From the NCBI RefSeq assembly GCF_949628265.1, contig NC_088788.1, positions 31,172,335 to 31,236,334 on the forward strand: a stretch of DNA of 64,000 nt, written 5' to 3'. Made by a program: the position numbers and the translations under genes. Below are positions 21,403-32,800 of the stretch, in pieces. The notes under the pieces are model-generated. The model did no database searches and was not told the DNA's origin. It saw nothing but the letters and a program-made list of their open reading frames with translations. The first letter of the stretch is position 1. Every line of letters begins with the position of its first letter. Source of the stretch: Cloeon dipterum. Taxonomy: Eukaryota > Arthropoda > Insecta > Ephemeroptera > Baetidae.

Positions 21403-22163
21403 GATTTATATGGATCAAATTAGTTGTCTACACAAGGAAGAGAAATTTAATGAATTAATTCGTGTCAGTTTCTGTGTATCTTATCTTTTTGAGTGCGATA
21501 TTTTTAATCGATGCCCACGTTGCTGCATGTTATTTGCTCAAACGAAATTAATAAGAAAGCGATAGAGCAATCAGCTTAAATCAAAGTTTAACTATTTCAA
21601 TTGTGGACGATTTAAGACACCTTTGAGCCATACAGCCTTCGGGAAGATAAGAGCAAAGCTTGGCTATGCATGTATGCGTGGCAAAGTCACTCAATTGATC
21701 TGAAAGCAGTAAAAATAAAAGTAGCTCTATTCAAACTGCAAATAATAAGAAGCTAAGATAAGAGTCACGTAACCATCTCTTCATGCTCGCTCGATATTTC
21801 ATCAGATGTGCCATCAGACTAAATAATATTATTCCACGTTTGAAGACCATATTAATCAAATTTGTCACTCGATATTATGGGAAGGAGTCAGAAAATAGGC
21901 AACCGTTTCCAATGTGTGTGCAGCGAAAGGCACGTTTATTCTTGAATTCAAAGGCAGTTTTACTGATTGTAAGGCAGATTAAAATGGCTACCCGTAAAAC
22001 AAATTGATTCAGCAGGCAGATAACTACAAACTACATTTTGACAAAAACATAAAAAATAACTAGTACGGCACAATAGCAGCTTGCTTGAATATCAGTGTCA
22101 ATAAATATTGCTGGATTAAAATACACAATTCATTGCTCTGGTTAATAGGTAGTGTCAGCGAAA
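21403..22163. other. Carboxylesterase promoter and BAG gene 3'UTR
   Basis: AT-rich. TTTATT at 21936-21941 (AATAAA on minus) probably ends the BAG transcript about 225 bp behind its stop; the part below it should hold the esterase promoter. The open frame at 21783-22007 (plus) is not supported. Confidence 0.5.
21936..21941 (-). terminator. BAG gene polyadenylation signal
   Basis: AATAAA on the minus strand, about 225 bp beyond the BAG stop codon. Confidence 0.45.
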
Positions 22164-25100
22164 TCACTGATTTGCAGGCTGGTCGCCCGCCGCGGCATCA
22201 CTTGATTGTTCAGAGGAATCCACTATCATAGCAGTCTCTGTGGCAGTCGGTTCGGAACCACTCACGCTCCGTTCTTCAGTCTTTTTCACTTTTGACTCAA
22301 GAAGACTAATCGCACGTTGGATGCTTCGAATCGCCTCTTTGCGCACCTTGCGTATTTCATCCTTTCCGTTGGTGTCAATGTCATCCAGCTTGATCAAGTT
22401 GCGCGTCAGCATCTCATCCAGGAATATGTACTGCTTGTCGCTCTTTGACTCGCCACTAAACTCTTCGATCTGTGAACAAAAGGGAAGGATCGATTTTAGA
22501 GTTAATAGATTTAATGAAGCTATTTTGGCGGGCATAAAAAAGAATGATTTAAAATTATGGCGAGATTTATGCTTGCTCAAAGACCACTGACTTAGTGCAA
22601 ATATGATATTAAATTTGAAGTTTCAGATATTTATATCAGGCATTGAATTTTTAAACACACCATAACCGCATGCTTACAAGTAGTTGTTATGGTGGTTTTG
22701 ACAAAATTACTTAGCTTTTCCAATTTATAACTTGGATTTGCGAGTTATATATTATAAATTACAATTATTAAAAACTATAAGTATTTGTGACTGTATTTTA
22801 ATGTTTAGATTATTGAAAAAATAGAATATTCAAGATCCTAGATAAAACATTGCGTCTTTGTTGGTATTCAACTTATGAAAATAAGAAGCTATTCATAGCA
22901 CATCTCTGGGCATTGAAGCCGTTTCTTATTTTCCCTAGATTGTATAATATGATGTGGTTATTTCATAGCATGCCATATAATGTGATATTTCTTGTGCATT
23001 GCATGAAATGGTGCGTTTCAACAGCTAATTAATCAAAATCTAGTCGACTCGTCTTGAGGCGTTTTCTAGTTAAAGCCCTTGACAAGCCCGTTAAAAGCGC
23101 TAAGCACGCACCAATCATAAATTATACATATTTACCTCTCGCATGAGCGCATCAACGTCCTTTTGAACGGCAGCCACCTTTGAAAGTGGGTCGTTGACTG
23201 GAGGGGGTGGCGGGGGCGGTGCAGCGTTTTCGGCCGCGGGTGCTTGTTCCTGAGTGCGCTTGGTTGGCGGAGACTGAGCCGGCATGGGTCGCTTCTGCGG
23301 GGGCGACGGCGGTGGCTGCTGCGGGTGCTGGGGCTGGTGCGCCGAGCCAGACCCCCTGTGGGCCCAGAACGGCTCGCCAAAGGGCCGCTGGTTTCGGTTT
23401 GTAAAGTCTGGCCGGGCGAATCTGTCTGCGAAAGCACTCTCGCTGAACCCGCGGCTCTTGAACTGAGGGAAATCGGTGTAGTCGTCAAAGTTGGCAGATC
23501 GCTCTGGGAATGGATGCTGCTGCTGCTCAAACTGCGGCGGAGGCTGCGGTGGGGACTGCTGCGGTCGCTCGTGAGATTCCTTTGGAAACACGGGCTCGCT
23601 TCGGCCCTCCACGAAAATGGGGATGAGGCGCTCGCCACTCTTGGTTTGTTGCTTTGGGGCGACTGGAGGCTTGCCTGGGTTTGCTGAGGAGTTTCCGGCA
23701 CTTGAAGACGGCATTTGGACACCCGGGTTGGTTGCGGCTGGACTTCCTGATACTTCGCCTGGTGCCTTAGGAGCGGATGGCTGAATTTCGATTCGGGACA
23801 CAAACCTGTTTCGAAGCACAGAGCAACAACTAGTTGAGTAAGTGTGTCGTGCCCTAGTATATATCTCAATGTTCATGACACAATTTATTTAGAAAAATAC
23901 AGTTTACTGTGTATACAGTAAAAATATTATTCAAATTATAAGTCACTATCTCTTATTTTTTCACCAGCGTTATACAAGTGTTTCTTAAATTTCATATAAA
24001 TATTTTGCTGTACTGAAATTCTTATTTTCAGGGGAACGCAATAATAAAATTAATAGAAGCAAGATATCCCCAACAATATGAATTCTAATTAAATAATTAA
24101 TCACCTTTTAGGTTGTTCTTCCATTCCGCGGCTTTCTGGTGGCGCTGACCATGACCTTTGGTTTCTTTCCCTCTCAGCCAATTGCTGAGCGGCTCCTCCA
24201 AGATCCACTGTGTTTCTCAGTCCATACTGCGGCAATTTCCTTGCCGTTTCTGGCTGCGGGGGTTTCGGAGTCTCGTCACTTGCCTGCATCAGATTAATAA
24301 TTAGATATTACACGCACTTCCTTCTTTCAAAAGATTCTTAGCAACACAAACCATTTTAATTTGATTTAATTATATTAATTAATTTTAATTACGCCTAAAT
24401 GAACCTTTCTAACAAACGCGAAAATTAACACAAAAATATGATTCGTTATTTTCTACAAGCACATGGACTAGTTTTGGAGTATTGAGCCCTCATCACCTAA
24501 GATAGTCTTTTTTGGTGCAGACGCACTTGCCTACCGCTTTGGCGCGTCAATTCCGACTGCGTTTTAAGCCGGAAACTTGTGATCAAATGCATGATTTAAA
24601 CTCTATTCATCTAAATATCATCGGATTTTCTACCACAAAGGGAAAGAGATTTGTTTTAAACAGCCGGTGATGTAACAAATGAAAAATTTAATTTCGTACC
24701 GTCATTTGTATTAATTATTTTAAACCATACGCGTTGCCTGGCTAATGGGCATTCTAAGAATCTTTCCAGCCTGCTTGAACTCATCCTAAATTAATGGTTA
24801 CATTTTCGGTGGTTACAATTTTAAAATGATCCCTATTATGGTTCTGCAGGGCTGCTTTGTTGCTTGTTTTATAATTTGTCAAGTGCTGCATTGAACGCCT
24901 TCCCAATTAAATCAAAATCTAATTTGGATAAAGAGAAAGTAAGATGAATATTACTAACTATCGTTTAAGGTTATAATTTAGAGCGTAATTGGCACAAGAA
25001 AACAAAACCTTGATGTGAAAATAATGAATAAAGTACAGCTTTTCCCGCAAGTTATTTGCCACGGGAGCAATCGGACTATAAATAAAAAAAACCATTGCTG

Positions 25101-27660
25101 ATCGCGAGAACAAAACAAACAAGGTTCAAGATTGGTTAACGGAGAGAGAATATTTTTTCTTCCACGACAAGAAACCTTGTCAGTTGCCCAGCCAATAACT
25201 AACCTGACTATGCGAGTCAGAGGCTGCGTCTTCTTCTCCGCTAGAAAAGACGCCGGAGCTGCTGCCCGAAGGCTGGCGGGTGCGTTGTCCGCCCTTGGTG
25301 AAGGCCATGTCGGAGGGTCGCAGGTGCTCTGCGAATTCGGGGTGTCGGGTGGCGATGTCGTCCAAGTGCTTTTGCAGACGGCTGCTGCGGGCGCCGCGCT
25401 CAGATTGCGCGTCAAACGGAAATCCCTGCAGACAAAATATCCCCAAGTGAGCTGACTAGCCTGAGAAAGCTATTCCCTCCAAATCGGGTTTTCGCGCTTT
25501 GCGTTTGTTATTTCTGGAAGCAAAAAACGGCGAGAGTCGATAATTAAATATTGTTGCGTGTTGAATAGTAATTATTTCACTGAGCTGCGAGACCCCCAGT
25601 TGACATCCCGCCTCATCAGTCTCCGCGAGACCCAGTTCCAAGTGCGGCAGCTGACCTCGAGAAACACGTGCACCGACTTGCCAAGCGCAAAGGCGCTGAT
25701 TTTAGACGCAAATCAATACTGCGCCCTGGCTAAGGCGCCCAAAACGTTTGACGCCTAAACCGACAGGCACAATGCCACGCACACCATGAAACTAAACAAA
25801 AGGCCTCCACGGTGATCAATATTCTGCACTATAGATTGTATTACACGCGAATGCAAAATAGCGCCCAAGCCGCAAACAAAACAAAGGTAAAACAACAGCC
25901 ATCGTAATAAAGCTGCAACTTGATATCGGGTAGTAATTTTTTACACTATTGTTATGTCACTGTCAGTGCGGCAATAATTATATTTGAAATGTGAAAAATA
26001 CGCTAGAGGGAATAAGACAAGATAGCGTAACTGTCTTAATTTTTATGTAACTTAATATAACACTTAAATGTTTAATTATTATCAAATTAGGCCTGAGGAA
26101 CAAATATATCCTAATTTTGTAAAGAGTGGCACTAAATGCACCAAAATTAAGTGCAGACTCATTAAAAAGAGATTCATACTGCAAAATTCTGGAAAATTCT
26201 TGTTGCCAAAATGCATGAACTCATCCCTCAGGATTCAGTTGAAGCCAAAATTAACCGTATTTTTTTTTTTAGAAAAGTGGCTGCAAAGTTAGCATGCTTT
26301 TCACATGGCGAGGACTGTCTCCTTACTTGAAATCTTATTCATTTTCCCAACAAAGAGTTTCCCTCAAAGGTTTCATACGCTGTTGGACAGATCTCAACGA
26401 GAGGAATCGAAATCTGCCAAGAAAATGAAGTCAAGCGCTATAGATTTTGTAAAAAATTTGTTTTACTATAGCAAGGTCCTATTTTGATTATTGCAAAAAA
26501 TTGTAGAACAAAAAATGTTTATCAATCAACCGCTATTGCATCCAACGATTCAAATAAGTTTCAACTGTCGCCCTTTATTGATCTACTTTTAAGTTTAAAT
26601 TTCATAAATTGTATATTATATATAATTATACTTTCCTCTTTCTGTTCTCACCAAGTCAAAAATTTAAAGTAAATTCAAATAAAAATTTACTGTCAATAGA
26701 TAGTTAAATTTCCTTAGTTTCGCATTGCACGCAGAGCATTTATTTGAATCTATACATATTGCGAGGATCATGAGAAAATTTAAAATTAGAGTTTACCTCT
26801 TGCTCGAGAATCCGTCTAAAACAAAACAAGAAATTGCGCACTGCGGGTGAGACCGCCTAACGCGCAAGACTTTGTGTCGGAAAACTGTTTATTGCAATTA
26901 TTTTCGAGAAGCAGGGGGATATATAATGCAGCGCAAGTGACAGAAATTGCATCACCAATGGCACCAAAGCACATTTCATTTGCCTGGCAATTCGCCCTGT
27001 ACGAAAATATCTCTCGCTTCAGCCGCGCGGCTTACTCATCTCCAGCGAAAATCTCCTCAGATCCTCGCACTGATCCAGATAAAAATAAAGTCTTCGCTCT
27101 CGCGGGGACTCGGGAAATCCGACTTGCGGGAAAATGCGCTGTCACCGATTTGGCGCATCTGGATTCAGGAATTCAAATGAAAATTATGCTGTTTGTACAC
27201 ACTTGTTCAAATTTTGGCAATGGCTATTTTTCCTCGTTTTATTTTCGCCTAGCACAGCACACACGCACACCCTGCGTTGACGTTTTGTTTTCATAAATGT
27301 GTCACAACTTCTTCCTCTGACAGCATTCTGCGCTTTTCTGAGAAAAACGTCTCCAATGTTAAACGGACGCTAATTTGGCAAAATTGCATTAAAGGCTGCG
27401 GAATGAGGAACGAAGTGACATGAAAGGCAGAGATAAATTGTTGCCTTAAAAGGACACGGTAAAACGAGCAATTTAGCGAAAACCCAACTTACTCTGGAAA
27501 AAGCCGATTTCACACTAGGATCAGTCCACGAAGCAGATGGCTCAAAAAACATCCTCTTGTCGCGGTCAAGCTCATCCCTCATAGACTGGAGTATCTCTTC
27601 ACTGGTTTTGTCTCTAAGGCGGTCACTAAGTCGTCCCCTGTCGCGGAACAGATTAGACAT
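22164..27660 (-). CDS. stv: BAG-domain co-chaperone, starvin/samui (BAG3-like)
   Basis: Exons 27660-27493, 25425-25204, 24283-24105, 23805-23136, 22469-22164 join in phase to 514 residues; an in-frame ATG at 27726 would add 22. The N-terminus MSNLFRDRGRLSDRLR with an acidic/basic helix and GFPFD after the first splice matches insect starvin/samui. Near residue 255 is IPIFVEGR, like the IPV motif by which BAG3 binds small heat-shock proteins. Pro/Gln-rich low complexity follows, then the BAG domain (about 400-480) with FLDEMLTRNLIKLDDID and VRKEAIRSIQRAI, the HSP70 nucleotide-exchange helices. The protein acts in chaperone-assisted autophagy and stress response. Introns are 0.3-2.1 kb, larger than in neighbouring genes. 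Confidence 0.92.
22470..23135 (-). other. BAG gene intron 4
   Basis: AT-rich intron of 666 bp preceding the BAG-domain exon. No feature recognised. Confidence 0.7.
24284..25203 (-). other. BAG gene intron 2
   Basis: 920 bp, AT-rich, no gene or repeat recognised. Confidence 0.65.
25426..27492 (-). other. BAG gene intron 1 (2.1 kb)
   Basis: Phase-0 intron. Contains a possible 19-base exon at 26797-26815 with a good acceptor (TTGTTTTGTTTTAG) and a GTAAAC donor on the minus strand; inclusion would break the frame. Small plus-strand open frames at 26068-27296 have no recognisable content. Confidence 0.5.
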
Positions 27661-28218
27661 CTCTCGGTGGCGCACGCTGCTATAACAATTCCCACTCAGC
27701 CGAGAGCATTCCTGATTTTTCGGCAAACGCCGAGAATCTTCTCTTGGCCCTCACTCTCACGACGAGACGAGTAAGAAAGCTAAATTCGATCCGATTTATG
27801 TACAAATTGCTCTCGTCACGACCTACAGCGCCCTCGATCCGACCAATAGCGAACCTGAGCACGGCGCTAAACTCGAGATTTGACCTTCCCATTGGCTGAA
27901 ATCACAGGCAATGCTGCAAAGGAGGTGCGACACAACACCATGATGCATTCATTTTATGAATTTCCAGCACACCTCGTGCTTGCGTTTCATGGCGCGGTTC
28001 GCTGTCTCGCGGCACGTACTTCTTAAACTTTCACTCTCAGTGTCTCAGTTCCAGCTGATCGAGTGTTGTGAGACTTGCGATTTGTTTAGGAGTTTGCTTG
28101 CTGTATCTGGTTATATGGCCGTATAAATGAACTGTGTTATATAACGCGCTGGTAAATTTCAAAATTTTAAAATGATGTTCATCATCACAAATTTTGCCTT
28201 ACAGTAGGAGCTGTGAAA
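27661..28218. promoter_or_regulatory. Divergent promoter, BAG gene and HIG1 gene
   Basis: 558 bp between the two start codons. It contains an inverted AGAA..TTCT pair at 27733-27742 next to the upstream BAG ATG, matching the core of a heat-shock element, and a HIG1 leader acceptor (GCCTTACAG) 14 bases before the HIG1 start, implying a 5'UTR intron. Confidence 0.5.
27733..27742. promoter_or_regulatory. Candidate heat-shock element
   Basis: Reads AGAATCTTCT: a GAAnnTTC inverted pair as recognised by HSF. The third pentamer of a strong HSE is missing. BAG3-family genes are known HSF1 targets, which gives the match some weight. Confidence 0.3.
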
Positions 28219-28764
28219 ATGGGAAAATCTGACGCAAAAGAGACGAAAGAAGCTACAAGTAAAAATACAGCAGGTTCCAAAGATGATGATTACACAAGTG
28301 AATTCGACTGGATCCAAATACGGCAGAAAATAGAAAATTACGAAAATATCCAAGAAGAAACTTTCACATCTAAGCTGAAGCGGAAATTTGGAGAAAACCC
28401 GCTTGTACCTATAGGTATCATAGCTATCAAACATAAAAATATTTAGGAACTAACATACTTGTCAATCCGTGCCATTTTTTTTGCGAATGGCACTCTAACA
28501 TTATATTATTTCTTGTGTATGTAAATTCATTTATAACTTTGGTGTTAAAAATCTTTTTTAGGAGCATTTGCAACAATGGGAGCACTTACGATGGGATTGT
28601 GGAATTTCCGTCTGGGCAAAAAACGAATGTCGCAAAACATGATGAGACTGCGAATCGCGGCTCAAGGGTTCACCGTGGTCGCCCTTGTCAGCGGTATGTT
28701 TCTTGCTGCCACTGCAACGGCTAATAAGGGGGCTTTCATCCCGGCAGCGACAAATCCAAAATAG
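28219..28764 (+). CDS. HIG1-domain mitochondrial protein (HIGD2/RCF1-like)
   Basis: Exons 28219-28414 and 28562-28764 join in phase to 132 residues. A hydrophilic N-terminus (Lys/Asp/Glu-rich, about 60 residues) precedes the HIG1 domain: NPLVPIG at the splice, a first membrane helix (ATMGALTMGLWNF), the diagnostic QNMMRLRIAAQGFTV linker with the (Q/I)X3(R/H)XRX3Q pattern, and a second helix (VALVSGMFLAATAT). Family members sit in the inner mitochondrial membrane and support respiratory complex IV assembly and supercomplexes. It resembles HIGD2A more than HIGD1 in the VPIG-to-QGFTV spacing. AATAAA lies at 28821-28826, 57 bp behind the stop. Confidence 0.92.
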
Positions 28765-28820
28765 TTGCAGCATAAAATCTGTATATTATCATCATATACT
28801 CGATTTAGTTAAATACAGAA

Positions 28821-28826
28821 AATAAA
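28821..28826 (+). terminator. HIG1 gene polyadenylation signal
   Basis: AATAAA 57 bp after the stop codon. Confidence 0.6.
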
Positions 28827-29889
28827 TATGATACTTTAGGAGAATGAGTTTTTTTTGCAAGTTTTCACATGCCTTTCTCAAATTTTTTATCGCAATGCGT
28901 ATAATCACATTGGAAACAAAAGGGAATTTATTTTCCCCCCAGAAATAGACGTCCCTGCTCCTGTGAAAAAAATGCCAAATAATCATTTCTAGCCGTGCAG
29001 CTCTTAAATTTATTAATATGGAGCAAGCCGAGCTACACGAAATGGAAAAGGATATTAATGGAAAAGTTAATAGTGCATAGCTTTTAAAAAAAAAACTACC
29101 AAATCTGTTGCCTATTTACTCTGTCTATCCTCTCCCTGATCATAATTGCATAATATAATCCTGCTTGAATTAACTATATTCAATTAAAAAATGGATAGCA
29201 AAAAATATTTCCATTTTTGCACCACAAAGCATTAGCCCCCACTTTCACTATGGTGCAATGCTTTCAGATAATCTTTAAATCGACTTAAGTTAAGAGACAG
29301 ACAAAGCAAAAGTATTTGATCATTATGTCGCAGGCGCTGCTCTCCAAATAAGCAATAAGACATTATTAATTATTTTGAACTAAGAATAATATTGTTATAC
29401 GTTTTATACACATAGTAATAATATTACAAGCCTAATACTCAGGATAATATCGTATCAATTTTAACAACAACTGTTGTTTCTTTTATTACGTCCACCCTAG
29501 CTATTTTTCTTGTGTAATAAATATTAGAATAAAATCATTTTTCCCGTTCGCGCGGTTTGGAAACTCATTCTGAGATCATCTTAAGAGCTTTTGGACGATT
29601 TGAAGCACGTAGTGCCATCTGTTTTTCTATTCAGACAAACAGCTGTGCAGAGTCGTCGTTCGTTCACTCACTACTACATACCCAATACCCATTAATCCTT
29701 GAGCTTGAGTGTTGTGATGAAGAAGGAGAGGCTGGCAAAATCTTGCTCTCACGGCGCTCATTAAGTCATCCACCCCAAATTGTGGTTGTCACTCCAAAAA
29801 ATGAAGCTGGATCCTTCTGCCAACCAGTCTTTCCTATACGCTGGTTTTATCTATCATTAGTGCGACACTGAAACTGAATCGATGTGGAC
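28827..29889. other. HIG1/DENND1 intergenic region with DENND1 promoter
   Basis: About 1.1 kb, AT-rich on the left and with a GC-richer block at 29540-29890 that probably is DENND1 promoter and leader. An open frame at 29557-29871 begins TTG, has no family resemblance and is rejected. Confidence 0.45.
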
Positions 29890-32800
29890 ATGGGATCCAG
29901 AATTAGGTAAATTGCAACACAAAAGTCATTTATTCAAGCTGATTAAGCCTAACAATAAGATATTCATACGCAGCTGCCTTGACCGTATTAAGCGTGCGTT
30001 GCGGGAGGTCATTTAGCGTTTGAACCCCCTGGGGACGTGGAGACTCAAATTATCGTTCTATTAGTGCCTGATTTTTTTGTTTTGACGAGCAATATTTACA
30101 ATTTTATCATTTCCATTACTTTTTGGGAGAAAGATTAGTTTTTGTCTAGCATCAGCATGCCTCGACAGACAACCAAATTTTCACAGACACGATTGCTTAA
30201 AACAACATCAGCACGATCTGGCTTTAATTAAAATTTAATATCAAAGTTTTATTCGTCACGGTCTGCATGTCTGCAGGATGGTATATGAATATACACACGT
30301 ACAACGTCACTTTGATTATCCATTACGCCCCTTCTCCTGTTACACACATGTATATTTATCATATTTATATAGTGTGTGTACCAGATCAGCTTTCAAACTT
30401 GCACCTTTATTACAGGGAAGACATTAGACACTTTTTTGAGTGCTTCTGCGAAATCGCCAAGCCCCAGCCCGATAAGGAGGCGTGGATTGTCCAGAAGTTC
30501 CCAGAGTCGTACAAAGATGAGGAGGTTTTGAAATCGGTGCCGAAATTTTCTTTCCCATGTGAAATCGAGTCGTATGTTCGCACAGTCGGTCATGTTCATT
30601 TTTACTAATGCAATAGTTTGCAGCACGAGTGTGCAGCACTTCAACTTTGTCCTCACGGACATCGACAGCAAATGGACCTTTGGTTTTGTGCGTCACGGCA
30701 CTCGCTCGGAAACAGCTCTAGTAGTCCTAAGCTACCTTCCATGGCACGAAGCATTTCACAAGTATAATGAGATTTACGAAGGTTATCTTTGTTTTCTTGA
30801 GCATTAATAACAGTACTTCTCGTCAGGTTCCTAAACACAATCGCTGATCTGACTGATAGCCCAAATGACTCTGATCTGTGGAGTTTTCTGGAGGCGATGT
30901 ACGAAATGCCTGCTCCTGACCCTGGAAGCACCATACATATTCCATACAACAACGGTCTCAAGGTGATTGTTCGCGTGTTTCATTCAATTGTAGCTAACCT
31001 CATTTTTTCCCTTTGCAGACCTTCACTTGCCAATGTCCCAATCAGTTCAAATTGCCAAGCATTCCAGACAACGTAAGCTCAATATATCGATGCTGATCAA
31101 ATCAAATCTGCAACCCCTATCAATTTGCAGCGAAATTTGACTGAATATTACAGCGCCGTGGATGCCAACAACATGATGCTTATTTTCGCTTCCATGCTGT
31201 ACGAAAGGCGAGTCATCTTCACGTCAAAACGGCTTTCCCGACTGAGTGCTTGTGTCCAGGCAGCCAACGCAGTTCTCTACCCCATGAACTGGCAACACAT
31301 TTTCATTCCTGTTCTACCCATGACGCTGGTTGACTATCTGCTGGCGCCCATGCCTTTTCTCATTGGAGTTCCCCAAGCTGTTTTGCAAGTAAGTAATTTT
31401 TTCCGTTGATTTGTCTAACATCTGTTTAATTGATCTATCAGCTTTTAAACGCATCATTAGACATTTCACTACATCTGTAAAACTATTTGAATTGACATAT
31501 TGTTTATGGTGTAGATAGCTTGATGTAGAATAAAATTATAATTTATCATTTCAAGTGTGAAAACCATTTAAATATTTGTTTATCTTATTCGTAATTTTGC
31601 AGAAGGTACCAAGAGCTGATCTGGGGGACGTTGTAATTTTGAATGCTGATGCCAACACAGTGGAATCTCCTTTTAACGATTTAGAAAGTTTGCCCTTCGA
31701 AGTGGTAATTTAACCTGTGATGAAAAGGTGAAGATTGTAATCCAGTTGTTTTCAGGTTTCGTCTCTAAAACGTAAACTGCGGAACCGCCCGACGCTACTT
31801 GGTGATGGTGTGAGTCGGGCTTTCCTTCAAGCGCTGGTTCAGCTCATTGGCGGCTACCGAGACGCCCTGCAGTTTTATCAGGGGGAAAAGATCACCTTTA
31901 ATGCTGATAAATTTGTTGAATCTCGACCATCATCAATTCAACCATTTTTGAGGAAAATGCTGCACCTGCAAATTTTTCAACAGGTTGGTGTTTTTCTTGC
32001 GCTAATCAACTAGAAACTGACCAAAGTCAACAGTTCATAGAAGAAAGACTCGACATGCTCAATGCCGGCTTAGGATTTTCCGACGAATTTGAGCTGGAAG
32101 CCTGCAACTACTCTGAAAAATCCAGTTCAAGACTGAAGCAGCAATACAAAGAGTGGGCCAGCACCATGAAAAAAGAAGGGAGCGCATTTTTCAAGACTGT
32201 CAAAAACAAGGTGCGTGTCTGTCTGTGTTGTCTCTGTCATGTCATTAACTTTTTTTTTGCTATTTGAACGTAGGCCAATCCAGCCGTCAAATCAGCTGTG
32301 AAAACGGTACGTTTTGCTCACTCTAGGCACTAGGCACTTTAATAAATAAGAGCTTATCTAAAAATTTTGTCCCCTGCAGGTAAAAGCACGCGGCATGGAT
32401 ATGAAAGAGCGCAGCAGGACAGCATACAAAGGCATCAGATCCAGATTTCGTGACAGCCATGTTTCGCCGCACTCGATGCACCATGAACTTGAACCTCCCC
32501 ATCTGCCCTTCAACGGAAAACCCAGGTCTGCGCCAGCGTCACCAACTGCTTCCCCTAGAAGACCAAAGACACTGATGGATTCCTCTGGAGGAGTCAAATC
32601 GTATTACAAAGATCCCAACAAATTCTTAAAACCAGCTAGTGACAACAGGTTAGAAAATGATTCTTTTAATTGGGGAAGTGATTTCAAAATGCCTGAACCT
32701 CATACTGCTTGTTAGGATTCCATGCGCATAAAAAGCAAGAAACAGGTTTTTAATTTTACTAGAATATATATAAGGAAAGGTTAGCTTACAGATGAAGCCA

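Noticed and set aside
29557-29871. Plus-strand frame just before DENND1
   Set aside because: TTG start, no resemblance to any family; more likely DENND1 leader or promoter.
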